DNA from: Bdellovibrionales bacterium
GTDB lineage: Bacteria > Pseudomonadota > Alphaproteobacteria > UBA9219
Assembly: GCA_041662785.1 (NCBI GenBank)
Contig: JBAZRW010000016.1
Location: 1 to 25,393, forward strand
Length of the DNA stretch: 25,393 nt
Reading direction: 5' to 3'
Shown: piece by piece, positions 1-6,443 of the stretch
How the letters are laid out: every line of letters begins with the position of its first letter
Position numbering within the stretch: position 1 is the first letter of the stretch
Notes under the pieces: model-generated
Database searches by the model: none
What the model saw: only the letters and a program-made list of their open reading frames with translations
Told to the model about the DNA's origin: nothing
Made by a program: the position numbers and the translations under genes

Positions 1-31
1 TCCACACTTCGGACAGTTTTTGTTGTGACAC
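1..31 (-). CDS. possible start of an outward-reading gene, cut by window edge
   Basis: A GTG codon at 29-31 on the minus strand opens a frame without stops to the window edge (first residues MSQQKLSEVW). A purine-rich AAGGGAG lies nine bases upstream of it, a plausible ribosome binding site. Only ten codons are visible, so no product can be assigned and the call may be chance. The 31-nt motif at 77-108 lies about 45 bases upstream in the same orientation. Confidence 0.25.
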   Translation of the reverse strand, partial: MSQQKLSEVW

Positions 32-76
32 CTTCAAAAACTCCCTTTTCCTCAAATCTATCATAAACTTATACGA

Positions 77-108
77 AATCTACCCACACCTTTTTGATCA
101 TTATGCCA
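77..108 (-). repeat. left copy of a ~31-nt motif, inverted relative to the copy at 25268-25298
   Basis: On the minus strand this reads TGGCATAATGATC, then a run of five A, then GGTGTGGGTAGATT. The right end of the window has the same string on the plus strand with four A instead of five. Similarity stops abruptly on both sides. Both copies face out of the window. It contains a CATAATGAT core that could be a -10 element, and an ATG that here opens a 10-codon frame (MIKKVWVDFV). The function is unknown. Confidence 0.7.
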
Positions 109-147
109 CTTTTTATCTTCACAGGTTCTTTCTTATGGTCGCTGGTT

Positions 148-756
148 TTACTCTTGTTCTGAAGGCTCGCTTGGGGCGTGGGGCATGTCTTCATCCCCAT
201 CAGGTTCATCCCCCACAAAACGCTGAATGCCATCGCGCCAGTCTTGTGCGGTCTGAAAACGACTTGTCCAAATACCGTATTTGCCTGTTTGTGCTTTTTG
301 CTCGGCGGCATAGTACTTTCCCCCCGATACGGCCACGCGTTCTATCGCCCATCCTTTTAAGATTAGATGTTCGGCGATGTCTTGCGCTTTGGGCCCCCTA
401 AACCGGAAGCATTGAGCCAAGGCGGGTGCGTCATCGACGGCGGATTGTTTAATCGTGCATTCGACCGTTTTATTGCCAACATAGTGTTTCAACGCGGACA
501 TGGCGTCCTCGCCGCAGCCCCAAGAAACATCTCCCTGCCAACACTGTTGATCGGGGGCCAAAAGATCAACGCCCCACAAAGCCACGTTTTGCCCATTAAT
601 GGACAAAACGCCATTGTCTTGCACACAGGGAATGCCTGTTATTTTTTCAACGTCGTCTGCCCATGCCTTTGTTGCAGCGCACAACAAAAGGATTCCGCAG
701 CAACAGAGGGCCTTTATAAAAAAGGCACGTGGCAAAGAAAAGGAAGTGTGGATCAT
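148..756 (-). CDS. secreted SNase-fold (thermonuclease-like) protein, probably catalytically altered
   Basis: This 202-residue protein has a signal peptide (basic start, hydrophobic residues 12-29, likely cleavage after AWA at 33), so it should be periplasmic. Residues 36-175 resemble the short thermonuclease family common in alphaproteobacteria: a small beta region ending ALWGVDLLAPDQQC (59-72), then W-x-CG (79-82) and C100/C116. In active relatives the first strand reads RLWGIDAPE; here the Arg is replaced and the acidic position is shifted, so nuclease activity is doubtful. The tail (183-202) is acidic and Pro-rich. I chose the ATG at 756 over a TTG four codons upstream because the signal peptide then starts normally. 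It is divergent from fumC. Confidence 0.65.
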   Translation of the reverse strand: MIHTSFSLPRAFFIKALCCCGILLLCAATKAWADDVEKITGIPCVQDNGVLSINGQNVALWGVDLLAPDQQCWQGDVSWGCGEDAMSALKHYVGNKTVECTIKQSAVDDAPALAQCFRFRGPKAQDIAEHLILKGWAIERVAVSGGKYYAAEQKAQTGKYGIWTSRFQTAQDWRDGIQRFVGDEPDGDEDMPHAPSEPSEQE

Positions 757-804
757 GGGCGCTATCAAACCAGAACATCATGGCCAAATCTTGGCAGATG
801 GTGT

Positions 805-822
805 TATAAACTTCGGTTTATA
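805..822 (+). promoter_or_regulatory. UUCG-tetraloop hairpin in the fumC leader
   Basis: TATAAAC and GTTTATA form a perfect seven-pair stem around a TTCG loop, one of the most stable RNA tetraloops. It ends about 18 bases before the fumC ribosome binding site. No T-run follows, so it is not a standard terminator. It may stabilise the 5' end of the mRNA. This is inferred from sequence only. Confidence 0.5.
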
Positions 823-852
823 GAAAATCCAACTATCAATAAGGAGAGAAAA

Positions 853-2268
853 ATGATTCTTGCTGCTGCCCCCAAAACCGGTTCACGCACAGAATATGAC
901 ACTTTTGGGCCCATAGAGGTTCCCGCAGGCCATTATTGGGGTGCACAGACGGGGCGCAGTTTGATGAATTTCCGCATTGGGGGTGAGCGTATGCCAACCC
1001 CGCTTATGAGGGCCTTTGGCGCGGTTAAGAAGGCCGCTGCGCTGGCCAATATGGATTGTGGCAATATGGACGCGACGATTGGCAATGCCATCGTGCAGGC
1101 GGCGGATGAGGTCTATCAGGGCAAGTGGGACGGTGAGTTCCCCTTGGTTGTGTGGCAAACGGGCTCTGGCTCGCAGACCAACATGAATGTGAATGAGGTG
1201 ATCGCCAATCGTGCAATTGAGCTTTTGGGTGGTGAGATCGGCAGCAAGAAACCCGTTCATCCCAACGATCACGTCAACAAGGCGCAAAGCACGAATGACG
1301 CGTTTCCCACGGCCATGCATGTTGCGGCGGTGCAGATGATCACGGACGAGCTGATCCCCGCGCTTCAGCATTTCCATAAAGCCATAGACGACAAGGCCAA
1401 GGCGTTTGAACCTATCGTCAAGATCGGGCGCACGCATTTGCAAGACGCCGTTCCCCTCACGTTGGGGCAGGAGTTTTCGGGCTATGCGATGCAGCTGGAA
1501 TTGTCCATTGAGCGCGCACGCGATTCCATGAAGCGCCTCTATCCCCTCGCGCAGGGCGGCACGGCGGTGGGCACGGGCCTCAACGCCAAGAAAGGTTTTG
1601 CCGAAAAGTTCGCCGAGCATATCGCGCAGATCACGGGCAAGCCCTTTACTTCTGCGGCCAACAAGTTTGAGGCGCTGGCCAGCCGTGACGCGATGGTTGA
1701 GGCGTCGGGCATGATGAACACGATTGCGGTGAGCTTTATGAAGATCGCAAACGACATTCGCCTCCTCGCCTCTGGCCCCAATTGCGGCATTGGTGAGATT
1801 TCTCTGCCAGAGAATGAGCCGGGCTCGTCCATTATGCCAGGCAAGGTGAACCCCACGCAGTCGGAAGCCATGACGATGGTCGCGGCGCAGGTGATGGGCA
1901 ATCATGTCACCGTCAGCGTCGCCGGTGCGAACGGCCATTTTGAGCTGAACGTGTTTAAGCCCGTCATCGCCTTTAACGTGCTGCAGTCCATCCGGCTGCT
2001 TACCGATGTGGCGAACAGCTTTACGGATAATTGCGTTGTTGGCATCGTTGCGAACGAAGAGCGCATCGCCTCGCTGGTGTCGCAGTCCCTCATGCTGGTG
2101 ACGGCGCTCAACCCGCATGTTGGCTATGACAACGCGGCGAAGATCGCGAAGAAAGCGCATAAGGAAGGCAAGACGCTCAAGGCCGTCGCGGTCGAGCTTG
2201 GCCTGTTGACGGCGGAAGATTACGGCCGCCTGATCCGCCCGCAAGACATGGTGCATCCGCTTGATTGA
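853..2268 (+). CDS. fumC: fumarate hydratase, class II
   Basis: FumC interconverts fumarate and L-malate in the TCA cycle; it is the iron-free homotetrameric form in the cytoplasm. The 471 residues match the usual family length. The family signatures are all present: TGSGSQTNMN (103-112), GRTHLQD with His195 (equivalent to the catalytic His188 of E. coli FumC), and GSSIMPGKVN (324-333) with the catalytic loop Ser325. The frame is open far upstream, but ATG 853 is the right start: AAGGAGAG at 841-848 precedes it and the family N-terminus begins here. The downstream ribbon-helix-helix gene overlaps its stop, suggesting co-translation. A tetraloop hairpin lies in the leader. Confidence 0.97.
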   Translation: MILAAAPKTGSRTEYDTFGPIEVPAGHYWGAQTGRSLMNFRIGGERMPTPLMRAFGAVKKAAALANMDCGNMDATIGNAIVQAADEVYQGKWDGEFPLVVWQTGSGSQTNMNVNEVIANRAIELLGGEIGSKKPVHPNDHVNKAQSTNDAFPTAMHVAAVQMITDELIPALQHFHKAIDDKAKAFEPIVKIGRTHLQDAVPLTLGQEFSGYAMQLELSIERARDSMKRLYPLAQGGTAVGTGLNAKKGFAEKFAEHIAQITGKPFTSAANKFEALASRDAMVEASGMMNTIAVSFMKIANDIRLLASGPNCGIGEISLPENEPGSSIMPGKVNPTQSEAMTMVAAQVMGNHVTVSVAGANGHFELNVFKPVIAFNVLQSIRLLTDVANSFTDNCVVGIVANEERIASLVSQSLMLVTALNPHVGYDNAAKIAKKAHKEGKTLKAVAVELGLLTAEDYGRLIRPQDMVHPLD

Positions 2269-2497
2269 TGGTTTTGCCCAAGAAGGCGGCAGTGCGAACC
2301 TTAAGCGCTCGGTCTTGATCGCGGGGCATCGCACCAGCGTGTCGTTAGAGCCTGCCTTTTGGGAGGAGCTTTGCGTCATAGCAAAAAAGCGTGGCCTGTC
2401 CGTCAACCAACTGGTTGCCGAGATCGACGCTGCGCGGACAGGCAACCTCTCCAGCGCACTTAGGCTTTATGTGTTGAAGGTTATCAAGGAATCTTGA
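2261..2497 (+). CDS. ribbon-helix-helix domain protein (RHH_4 type)
   Basis: This is a 78-residue protein. Its core (RTSVSLEP, WEEL, AKKRGLSVNQLVAEID, then NLSSALRLYVL) matches the single-domain ribbon-helix-helix family often found after fumC in alphaproteobacteria. The RTSVSLE strand would pair in a dimer and contact DNA; the target is unknown. The only usable start is TTG 2261, because an in-frame stop lies at 2231 and no ATG or GTG follows. That TTG overlaps the last eight bases of fumC, so translation is probably coupled. The 3' end overlaps the convergent DUF1192 gene by 14 bases. Confidence 0.85.
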   Translation: MIDGFAQEGGSANLKRSVLIAGHRTSVSLEPAFWEELCVIAKKRGLSVNQLVAEIDAARTGNLSSALRLYVLKVIKES

Positions 2498-2672
2498 ACA
2501 GGCTTTCTGCGCCGGACTTGTGGGATTCCTTGTACTCGATCATGGCCGCGGCGCTGTCGATTTCGGCCTCTAACGAGCGGATGTATTCCTTCAAATCCTG
2601 AATCGAAAGTCCCTGCAAATCGACAGGTTTTGGGGCAGGGCGGGGCGGGTCAAGGTCATCGGGGTTGATCAT
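2484..2672 (-). CDS. DUF1192 family small protein
   Basis: This 62-residue acidic protein has the DUF1192 pattern: a Pro-rich N-terminus (DDLDPPRPAPKP), then LSIQDLKEYIRSLEAEID, a helical segment likely to form a coiled coil. The family is short, conserved in alphaproteobacteria, and has no established function. I prefer the ATG at 2672 because relatives start just before the D-D-L-x-P-P stretch; a TTG at 2699 with AAGG in front would add nine residues. Its 3' end overlaps the convergent RHH gene. Confidence 0.8.
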   Translation of the reverse strand: MINPDDLDPPRPAPKPVDLQGLSIQDLKEYIRSLEAEIDSAAAMIEYKESHKSGAESLFKIP

Positions 2673-2750
2673 GGGGTCACCAAAGGGATAGTTTGGCAAG
2701 CAACCTTATGCTATGCTGAACTTTATCAGAATAAGAGAGGAAAGCAGATC

Positions 2751-2942
2751 ATGCAACGAATAGCTCTTATGGGATTGTTTTTAGTTCTCGCGGCCTGTTC
2801 TTCAAAGCCGGACTATCCGGCAGGCGTGACGACAAACGCCGTCATGGGCGAAAAGGAGCGAGGGCTTATTTACACGCAGCCCGTTTCAGAAGGCCATAAC
2901 GCCATTTGCGTTGGCGAGTGGTGCAGCTGCGATTCTGAATAA
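2751..2942 (+). CDS. small Cys-rich lipoprotein, unknown function
   Basis: This 63-residue protein begins with a short lipoprotein signal (MQRIALMGLFLVLAAC; lipobox LAAC, lipidated Cys16). A good ribosome binding site (AGAGGAAAG) sits ahead of ATG 2751. The mature part is about 47 residues and ends in a CVGEWCSCDSE tail with three cysteines, suggesting a disulfide or metal site at the C-terminus. I recognise no family. The signal peptide and ribosome binding site make it a likely real gene despite its size. Confidence 0.7.
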   Translation: MQRIALMGLFLVLAACSSKPDYPAGVTTNAVMGEKERGLIYTQPVSEGHNAICVGEWCSCDSE

Positions 2943-2980
2943 GCCCCGTCTTCCTAAATAAATCATGAAGAAACCAAACG

Positions 2981-3006
2981 GGATCCCCGCTTTCGCGGGG
3001 ATGACG
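2981..3006 (+). repeat. palindromic dispersed repeat, copy A
   Basis: GGGATCCCCGCTTTCGCG followed by GGATGACG-like sequence; the CCCGC and GCGGG arms form a hairpin. It is nearly the reverse complement of copy B at 3100-3126. Closely similar 26-mers are common intergenic repeats in many proteobacterial genomes. The gene-free stretch 2943-3407 contains this pair, then several hairpins, then the trcR start. Confidence 0.8.
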
Positions 3007-3099
3007 TGGTGTTTGTTGTGAGGATGGAGATAACGAGTGAGTGATGCAAAGATATTGGTGCTAAATAGCGATGTTATGCACGATCACTTGCCTCTTATC

Positions 3100-3126
3100 C
3101 GTCATCCCCGCGAAAGCGGGGATCCC
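3100..3126 (-). repeat. palindromic dispersed repeat, copy B
   Basis: This is the inverted partner of copy A, with one extra G/C in an arm. The copies are 93 bases apart. Outer flanks also partly pair (CCAAAC before A, GTTTCC after B), and weaker pairing (GTGAT/ATCAC) continues inside. The whole 2972-3135 block could fold as one long stem, as in small non-autonomous palindromic elements. Confidence 0.8.
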
Positions 3127-3182
3127 GTTTCCTTGTTTTTTCGGATAGGTTTGTTCATTCGCTTCGTGGTATAATTGAGCAG

Positions 3183-3364
3183 AGGTGGGGTCCACCTATC
3201 TGATATATAACGATCATTTCTTCGCTATTTAGGGCTGGAATCTTTTGGCCATCTTGTTATGATGGAAGGCAAGACGCGAGCTTTCTCCTTTGAAGAAGGC
3301 CGCCTCTAATCGATCCAGAAAAACTTTTTGCTTTTGGATCGTCCGGTTGTTTCGTGCGACCGGA
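3183..3364 (+). promoter_or_regulatory. hairpin series upstream of trcR
   Basis: Three stems are visible. AGGTGG and CCACCT (3183-3197) pair around a 3-base loop. CGATCCA (3311-3317) pairs with TGGATCG (3335-3341). TCCGGTTG pairs with CGACCGGA (3342-3364) with one G-U. The last two are adjacent and end about 30 bases before the trcR ribosome binding site. No T-run follows, so they look like a structured leader rather than a terminator. No convincing promoter could be placed. Confidence 0.4.
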
Positions 3365-3407
3365 TGACGCGAAATCTTGCCTTTTATTTGTGATTGGAGA
3401 GTCCTCT

Positions 3408-4115
3408 ATGTCTTTGCCCTTGATGCCAAAAGCTACCGCCGTATGGCTGGTTGAAAATACGATGCTGACGTTCGATCAAATCGGCATGTTCTGCGGTCTG
3501 CACAAGTTAGAGGTTCAGGCGATTGCCGATGGCGATGTCGCAACGGGCATCTTGGGATTGAACCCCACGATGAACGGTCAGCTGACCGCTGAGGAAATCA
3601 AGCGCTGTGAGGGCGACAGCCGCGCTCATCTGAAGATGACGCGCAGTGAGCTGCCCCAGCCTGTCACACGCGCCAAGGGACCCCGCTATACGCCCGTGTC
3701 CAAACGTGCGGACAAGCCCGATGCCATTTCCTATCTTATCAAAACGTACCCTGAGCTTTTGGACGCGCAGGTTGCGCGTCTTTTGGGCACGACCAAGGAC
3801 ACCATTGCCAAGGTGCGTGAAAAGTCGCACTGGAACGCGACAAACATCAAGCCACGCAACCCTGTGTTGCTTGGCCTTTGCAAGCAAACCGATCTGGATG
3901 CCGCGTTGAAACGCGCCTCGCGCCGCGTGGCACGTGAGCAAAAGGCGGCGGGCATTGTGCCAACCGATCCGATGGCACAACCAGAAAGCACATCGCCTTT
4001 CAAGGATTTTGATGCGCCTTCGGAAAACCGCCATGAGCCGTTCGTGACCTTTGGCGGCAGCGACGGGCAACAACCCGACGTCGCACCAGAAGATATGGAA
4101 AAGAGCTTGGGGTAA
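3408..4115 (+). CDS. trcR: DUF1013 family transcriptional regulator (TrcR-like)
   Basis: This 235-residue protein matches the DUF1013 family throughout, named TrcR, a cell-cycle transcriptional regulator in alphaproteobacteria. The N-terminus (MPKATAVWLVENTMLTFDQIGMFCGLHKLEVQAI in two helical blocks, 6-39) and the segment near 115-150 (ELLDAQVARLLGTTKDTI and following) each look like helix-turn-helix units. The last 50 residues are low-complexity and polar. ATG 3408 follows GGAGA at 3396-3400; the frame is open upstream, but family members start at MSLPLMPKATA. It is monocistronic, closed by a strong terminator. Confidence 0.88.
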   Translation: MSLPLMPKATAVWLVENTMLTFDQIGMFCGLHKLEVQAIADGDVATGILGLNPTMNGQLTAEEIKRCEGDSRAHLKMTRSELPQPVTRAKGPRYTPVSKRADKPDAISYLIKTYPELLDAQVARLLGTTKDTIAKVREKSHWNATNIKPRNPVLLGLCKQTDLDAALKRASRRVAREQKAAGIVPTDPMAQPESTSPFKDFDAPSENRHEPFVTFGGSDGQQPDVAPEDMEKSLG

Positions 4116-4138
4116 TCTCTCCCCTTTCTGCTTCACCA

Positions 4139-4174
4139 AAAAAAAGCCAAAGAGCACACCTCTTTGGCTTTTTT
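4139..4174 (+). terminator. strong intrinsic terminator after trcR
   Basis: AAAAAGCCAAAGAG and CTCTTTGGCTTTTT form a 14-pair stem around a 5-base loop, with a T-run completing the 3' arm and an A-run at the 5' side. It lies 24 bases after the trcR stop. The symmetry means it could also stop leftward transcription. Confidence 0.9.
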
Positions 4175-4215
4175 AATAGACATCTTGCATAACCACGTGA
4201 TGAAAATTAAAAAAC

Positions 4216-4307
4216 GCCGTCATTCCGCATTTGCGCCCGCCTACGCTACTGACGCAGCTTCGGCAAGGCAGGTTGCCGCGCTCCCGTTGGTAGCTCGCAA
4301 TGACGGC
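4216..4307. repeat. inverted-repeat element with CGTCATT termini
   Basis: GCCGTCATT at 4216-4224 is matched by AATGACGGC at 4299-4307. The right end read on the minus strand is GCCGTCATTGCGAGC, a terminus typical of widespread bacterial palindromic repeats. The interior has CGCAGCTTCGGCAAGGCAGG-like sequence and no frame. It probably belongs to the same broad family as the element after fabH. Confidence 0.65.
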
Positions 4308-4347
4308 CTTTTATTTGGTTAATGGGCTAACATCCTTGGGAAACTAT

Positions 4348-4376
4348 TTGACGTTCACGACATCGGTTTGTACTGT
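4348..4376 (+). promoter_or_regulatory. putative sigma70-type promoter for the GNAT-like gene
   Basis: TTGACG (4348-4353) is followed after exactly 17 bases by TACTGT (4371-4376), placing transcription start near 4383, about 24 bases before the ATG. The -35 is good; the -10 is weak. Confidence 0.5.
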
Positions 4377-4406
4377 TTTCTTCTATTTTATTCTGAGGAG
4401 AAAAAC

Positions 4407-5111
4407 ATGCGAAACCCATTTGTCATCCAGCTATCGGAAATGGATTTGGATAAACCCAATCACTTTATGTGGAAAGAGATAAGTAGGGGTGACGGCCTTC
4501 CTATGCGTCGCTTTTTTAATGATGTCCTGCGTGGAAAAGCCCATATGCTTTCCCGTCAAGACGGGTTGCGTAAAAAATCAAAAAAAGAATATAGGAAAGA
4601 AGCGCGAGATATTATGTTCACACTTCGTGACTTTCCTTTTGGGATCCATCAGATTTTACCTGTGGCCGCGGCTGTGGGGTTGCCCAATCTTCTTCGTCGT
4701 CGCCAGACAGAAAAGGATGTGGAGAAGGGAATTAGCGGACGCCATATCGCTTTGTTGTGGCATAATGCCTCAAAACAGGTTGTCGGCCTTTCGGTTTTAG
4801 AGAGAACGGTTGAACCTAACCAAGCCGAGCTTTCCGTCTATAAGAATCCCTGTTTGCAGAGCAAAACATTTCTTGTGGCCGTCAAGGAATATATGGCGTG
4901 GTCACAGCGGGTTGCTGGTTACAAACATTTTGTGGCGCACATAGAAGCGCTCACGGACACGCAGCGCGGCAATCGTGCTGCTCAGCGATTTGCCCATAAA
5001 CTTGGGTTTGCTCAAACGGGTTTTCGTGGCAAGGACGATCCCAAGGGGAACGGCAAGGATACGCTTGTTTTTTCTGTGCGTGACTGGAAGCCGTCTTGTG
5101 CGTGTGGGTGA
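4407..5111 (+). CDS. GNAT-like N-acetyltransferase
   Basis: This 234-residue protein starts at ATG 4407 behind GAGGAG. The C-terminal half has the layout of a GNAT fold: a strand with VVGLSVLERT (125-133), a helix around 153-170, a strand KHFVAHIEAL (173-182), and NRAAQRFAHKLGF (189-201), the helix and motif typical of RimJ/RimL-like acetyltransferases closing the acetyl-CoA fold. The N-terminal 110 residues are basic and helical, with no recognised domain. The substrate is unknown. The product ends CACG after a Trp-rich strand. A promoter lies just upstream and trcR's terminator isolates it. Confidence 0.55.
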   Translation: MRNPFVIQLSEMDLDKPNHFMWKEISRGDGLPMRRFFNDVLRGKAHMLSRQDGLRKKSKKEYRKEARDIMFTLRDFPFGIHQILPVAAAVGLPNLLRRRQTEKDVEKGISGRHIALLWHNASKQVVGLSVLERTVEPNQAELSVYKNPCLQSKTFLVAVKEYMAWSQRVAGYKHFVAHIEALTDTQRGNRAAQRFAHKLGFAQTGFRGKDDPKGNGKDTLVFSVRDWKPSCACG

Positions 5112-5143
5112 GCAGAAAGCGAGCGAAGGTGGACAAAATTTTG

Positions 5144-5491
5144 TTATCGTGAATTCCAAAATTGACGGAAATAGGAACATTTTCCCTTTTTGTCTAGCTT
5201 CAAGAAATAGCATCCTATGTGTTCTGTACTGTTTCTTTCCTTAAATTTCCAGATAGCTGTTCCTATACCTTCCGGACTCTCATGAAGAATTTCTATTTCA
5301 ACATATTCAATATTTTGATTTTTTATCCCCTGCCATGCTGAAACGACCGATTCGATTGAAGTGAGGGGGGGTTCGAAAGGATTTTCATAATATTCCAGCT
5401 TTGTCGCCAGTATAGCTGCAATGAGATCTGGCTTCTTTTCAAGCCAGATCGTTTTCATGTCTTCCAGCCATTTTTGAACGGATGATGTCAT
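5144..5491 (-). CDS. NTF2/SnoaL-like small protein
   Basis: This 115-residue protein has the size and pattern of the NTF2-like superfamily: an N-terminal helix (VQKWLEDMKTIWLEKKPDLIAAIL), a YYENPFEPP loop, a helix around IESVVSAWQGI, then alternating beta strands (YVEIEIL, GTAIWKFKE, HIGCYFLKLD, CSYFRQFW). Such cone-shaped folds bind small hydrophobic ligands or act as enzymes; the role here is unknown. ATG 5491 is chosen because GAGAGGA lies just ahead of it; a start nine codons upstream lacks this. It follows the GIY-YIG gene by 23 bases on the same strand, likely co-transcribed. Confidence 0.65.
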   Translation of the reverse strand: MTSSVQKWLEDMKTIWLEKKPDLIAAILATKLEYYENPFEPPLTSIESVVSAWQGIKNQNIEYVEIEILHESPEGIGTAIWKFKERNSTEHIGCYFLKLDKKGKCSYFRQFWNSR

Positions 5492-5514
5492 CTCTGTTCC
5501 TCTCACTAGTTTGT

Positions 5515-5751
5515 TCACAACCGCTTCTTCGCAAAGGTGCGGCCTGAATGGGATTTGAGGTATTTTTCAAAAGCGAAAGCCTGATCAATATCAGAAAAGG
5601 CAATGTAGCTTTTTAAAATCCAAGGTCTATATTTTGAGGTGTGAGGAACCTCGCCTGCGTTGTGTCTTTTTAGGCGGGATTTCAAATCATCGGTCACGCT
5701 AACATAAAAATGTTCGCCTTGTTGCGAAGTAAGAATATAGACATATTTCAT
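5515..5751 (-). CDS. GIY-YIG domain protein (UPF0213-like), altered motif
   Basis: This 78-residue single-domain protein resembles the small GIY-YIG nucleases: KYVYIL (GIY strand), FYVSVTDDLKSRLKRHNAGEV, HTSKYRPW, and FEKYLKSHSGRTFAKKRL. The catalytic Arg (in LKSRL) and Glu (in FEKYL) are present. The YIG strand is unusual: relatives read Y-V-G-V-T-D-D-L, but here Gly is Ser (FYVSV), a change one base could cause. The ATG at 5751 is directly preceded by TTG, also usable. It heads a two-gene unit with the NTF2-like gene. Confidence 0.85.
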   Translation of the reverse strand: MKYVYILTSQQGEHFYVSVTDDLKSRLKRHNAGEVPHTSKYRPWILKSYIAFSDIDQAFAFEKYLKSHSGRTFAKKRL

Positions 5752-5766
5752 CAAAGGATAATAACT

Positions 5767-5941
5767 GGCTTGCCGAGGCGTAGCAAGCGCGGCAATCAGC
5801 CCGGCTTCGCCATTATAATAGTTCAGATTTTGTGGAACCAGTCCGGCTGCGTTCCTTCGGAACTACGCCGCGACAGTCTTCGCTTGCTTCGTCTTCTATT
5901 GCTCGGCTTGCCGAGGCGTAGCTTGCGAAGCAAGCGAAGAC

Positions 5942-5943
<2 letters not shown>
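5767..5943. repeat. palindromic repeat cluster beside tRNA-Ala
   Basis: GGCTTGCCGAGGCGTAGC occurs at 5767-5784 and again at 5905-5922. CAGTCTTCGCTTGCTTCG at 5874-5891 is the perfect reverse complement of 5926-5943, an 18-base inverted repeat whose outer end overlaps the CCA end of the tRNA gene. Inside are GCTTGCGAAGCAAGC (5921-5935) and the hairpin GTTCC-TTC-GGAAC (5851-5863). No gene is present between 5752 and 5941. Confidence 0.85.
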
Positions 5944-6017
<74 letters not shown>

Positions 6018-6039
6018 GTTTTACCAAACGGCGAGGGTC

Positions 6040-6068
6040 TTTATGATAGGGCGCGGCAAGGTTGTCAA
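6040..6068 (-). promoter_or_regulatory. promoter of tRNA-Ala
   Basis: On the minus strand, a consensus TTGACA (6063-6068) is followed after 17 bases by CATAAA (6040-6045). Transcription would start near 6033, leaving a leader of about 16 bases before the tRNA 5' end. The same DNA can form the hairpin GGCAAGG/CCTTGCC (6055-6080). Confidence 0.7.
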
Positions 6069-6086
6069 GCTTCCCTTGCCATTCTT

Positions 6087-6098
6087 ATCGTTAACGAT
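6087..6098. promoter_or_regulatory. 12-base perfect palindrome between tRNA-Ala and yggT
   Basis: ATCGTTAACGAT is fully self-complementary. It lies about 20 bases upstream of the tRNA promoter -35 and 38 bases before the yggT start, so it could be an operator for either direction. The binding protein is unknown. Confidence 0.35.
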
Positions 6099-6135
6099 TA
6101 ACCTAGGTGCAGTTCCACGAAGAGAAGGAGGGCTT

Positions 6136-6438
6136 ATGTCCGTTCTAATGTCGCTTTTTGCCGCTTTAATCGAGATTACGAAGCTTGTCCTTGGCCTCTA
6201 TATTTGGGTCTTGATTGTTAGCGCTGTGCTAAGCTGGCTTGTCGCTTTTGACATTGTTAACAACCGCAATCGGTTTGTTCAAAGTATTGGGGAACTTTGC
6301 TCTCGTCTGACCGAGCCGCTCTTGCGTCCCATTCGTCGTTTTATTCCCTTGGTTGGTGGGCTTGATCTTTCTCCCGTTGTTTTGATCTTTGCGATCATGT
6401 TCATCCAATCCTTCCTCGCCCATCTTTTGGCTTATTGA
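6136..6438 (+). CDS. yggT: YggT family membrane protein
   Basis: This 100-residue protein has two hydrophobic segments: about 6-38 (ending VLSWLVAF) and 73-96 (DLSPVVLIFAIMFIQSFL). Between them is the family core NNRNRFVQSIGELCSRLTEPLLRPIRRFIP. YggT proteins are small inner-membrane proteins whose exact role is unsettled; they have been linked to membrane organisation and osmotic tolerance. ATG 6136 follows AAGGAGGG; a longer frame starting at 6043 is unlikely. folD begins five bases after the stop, so the two are co-transcribed. Confidence 0.92.
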   Translation: MSVLMSLFAALIEITKLVLGLYIWVLIVSAVLSWLVAFDIVNNRNRFVQSIGELCSRLTEPLLRPIRRFIPLVGGLDLSPVVLIFAIMFIQSFLAHLLAY

Positions 6439-6443
6439 CCCCC

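Noticed and set aside
883..2445. Long minus-strand frame (520 codons) opposite fumC
   Set aside because: His/Arg-rich shadow of fumC; the plus strand carries all fumarase motifs.
3037..3174. 45-codon GTG frame with MSDAKILVLNS start
   Set aside because: More than half is repeat sequence and only about 11 residues resemble acetate kinase; not enough for a gene or pseudogene call. Mentioned under the repeat finding.
4200..4310. CRISPR-like or phage attachment site
   Set aside because: Only one inverted-repeat pair and no regularly spaced direct repeats or integrase; it is an ordinary palindromic element.
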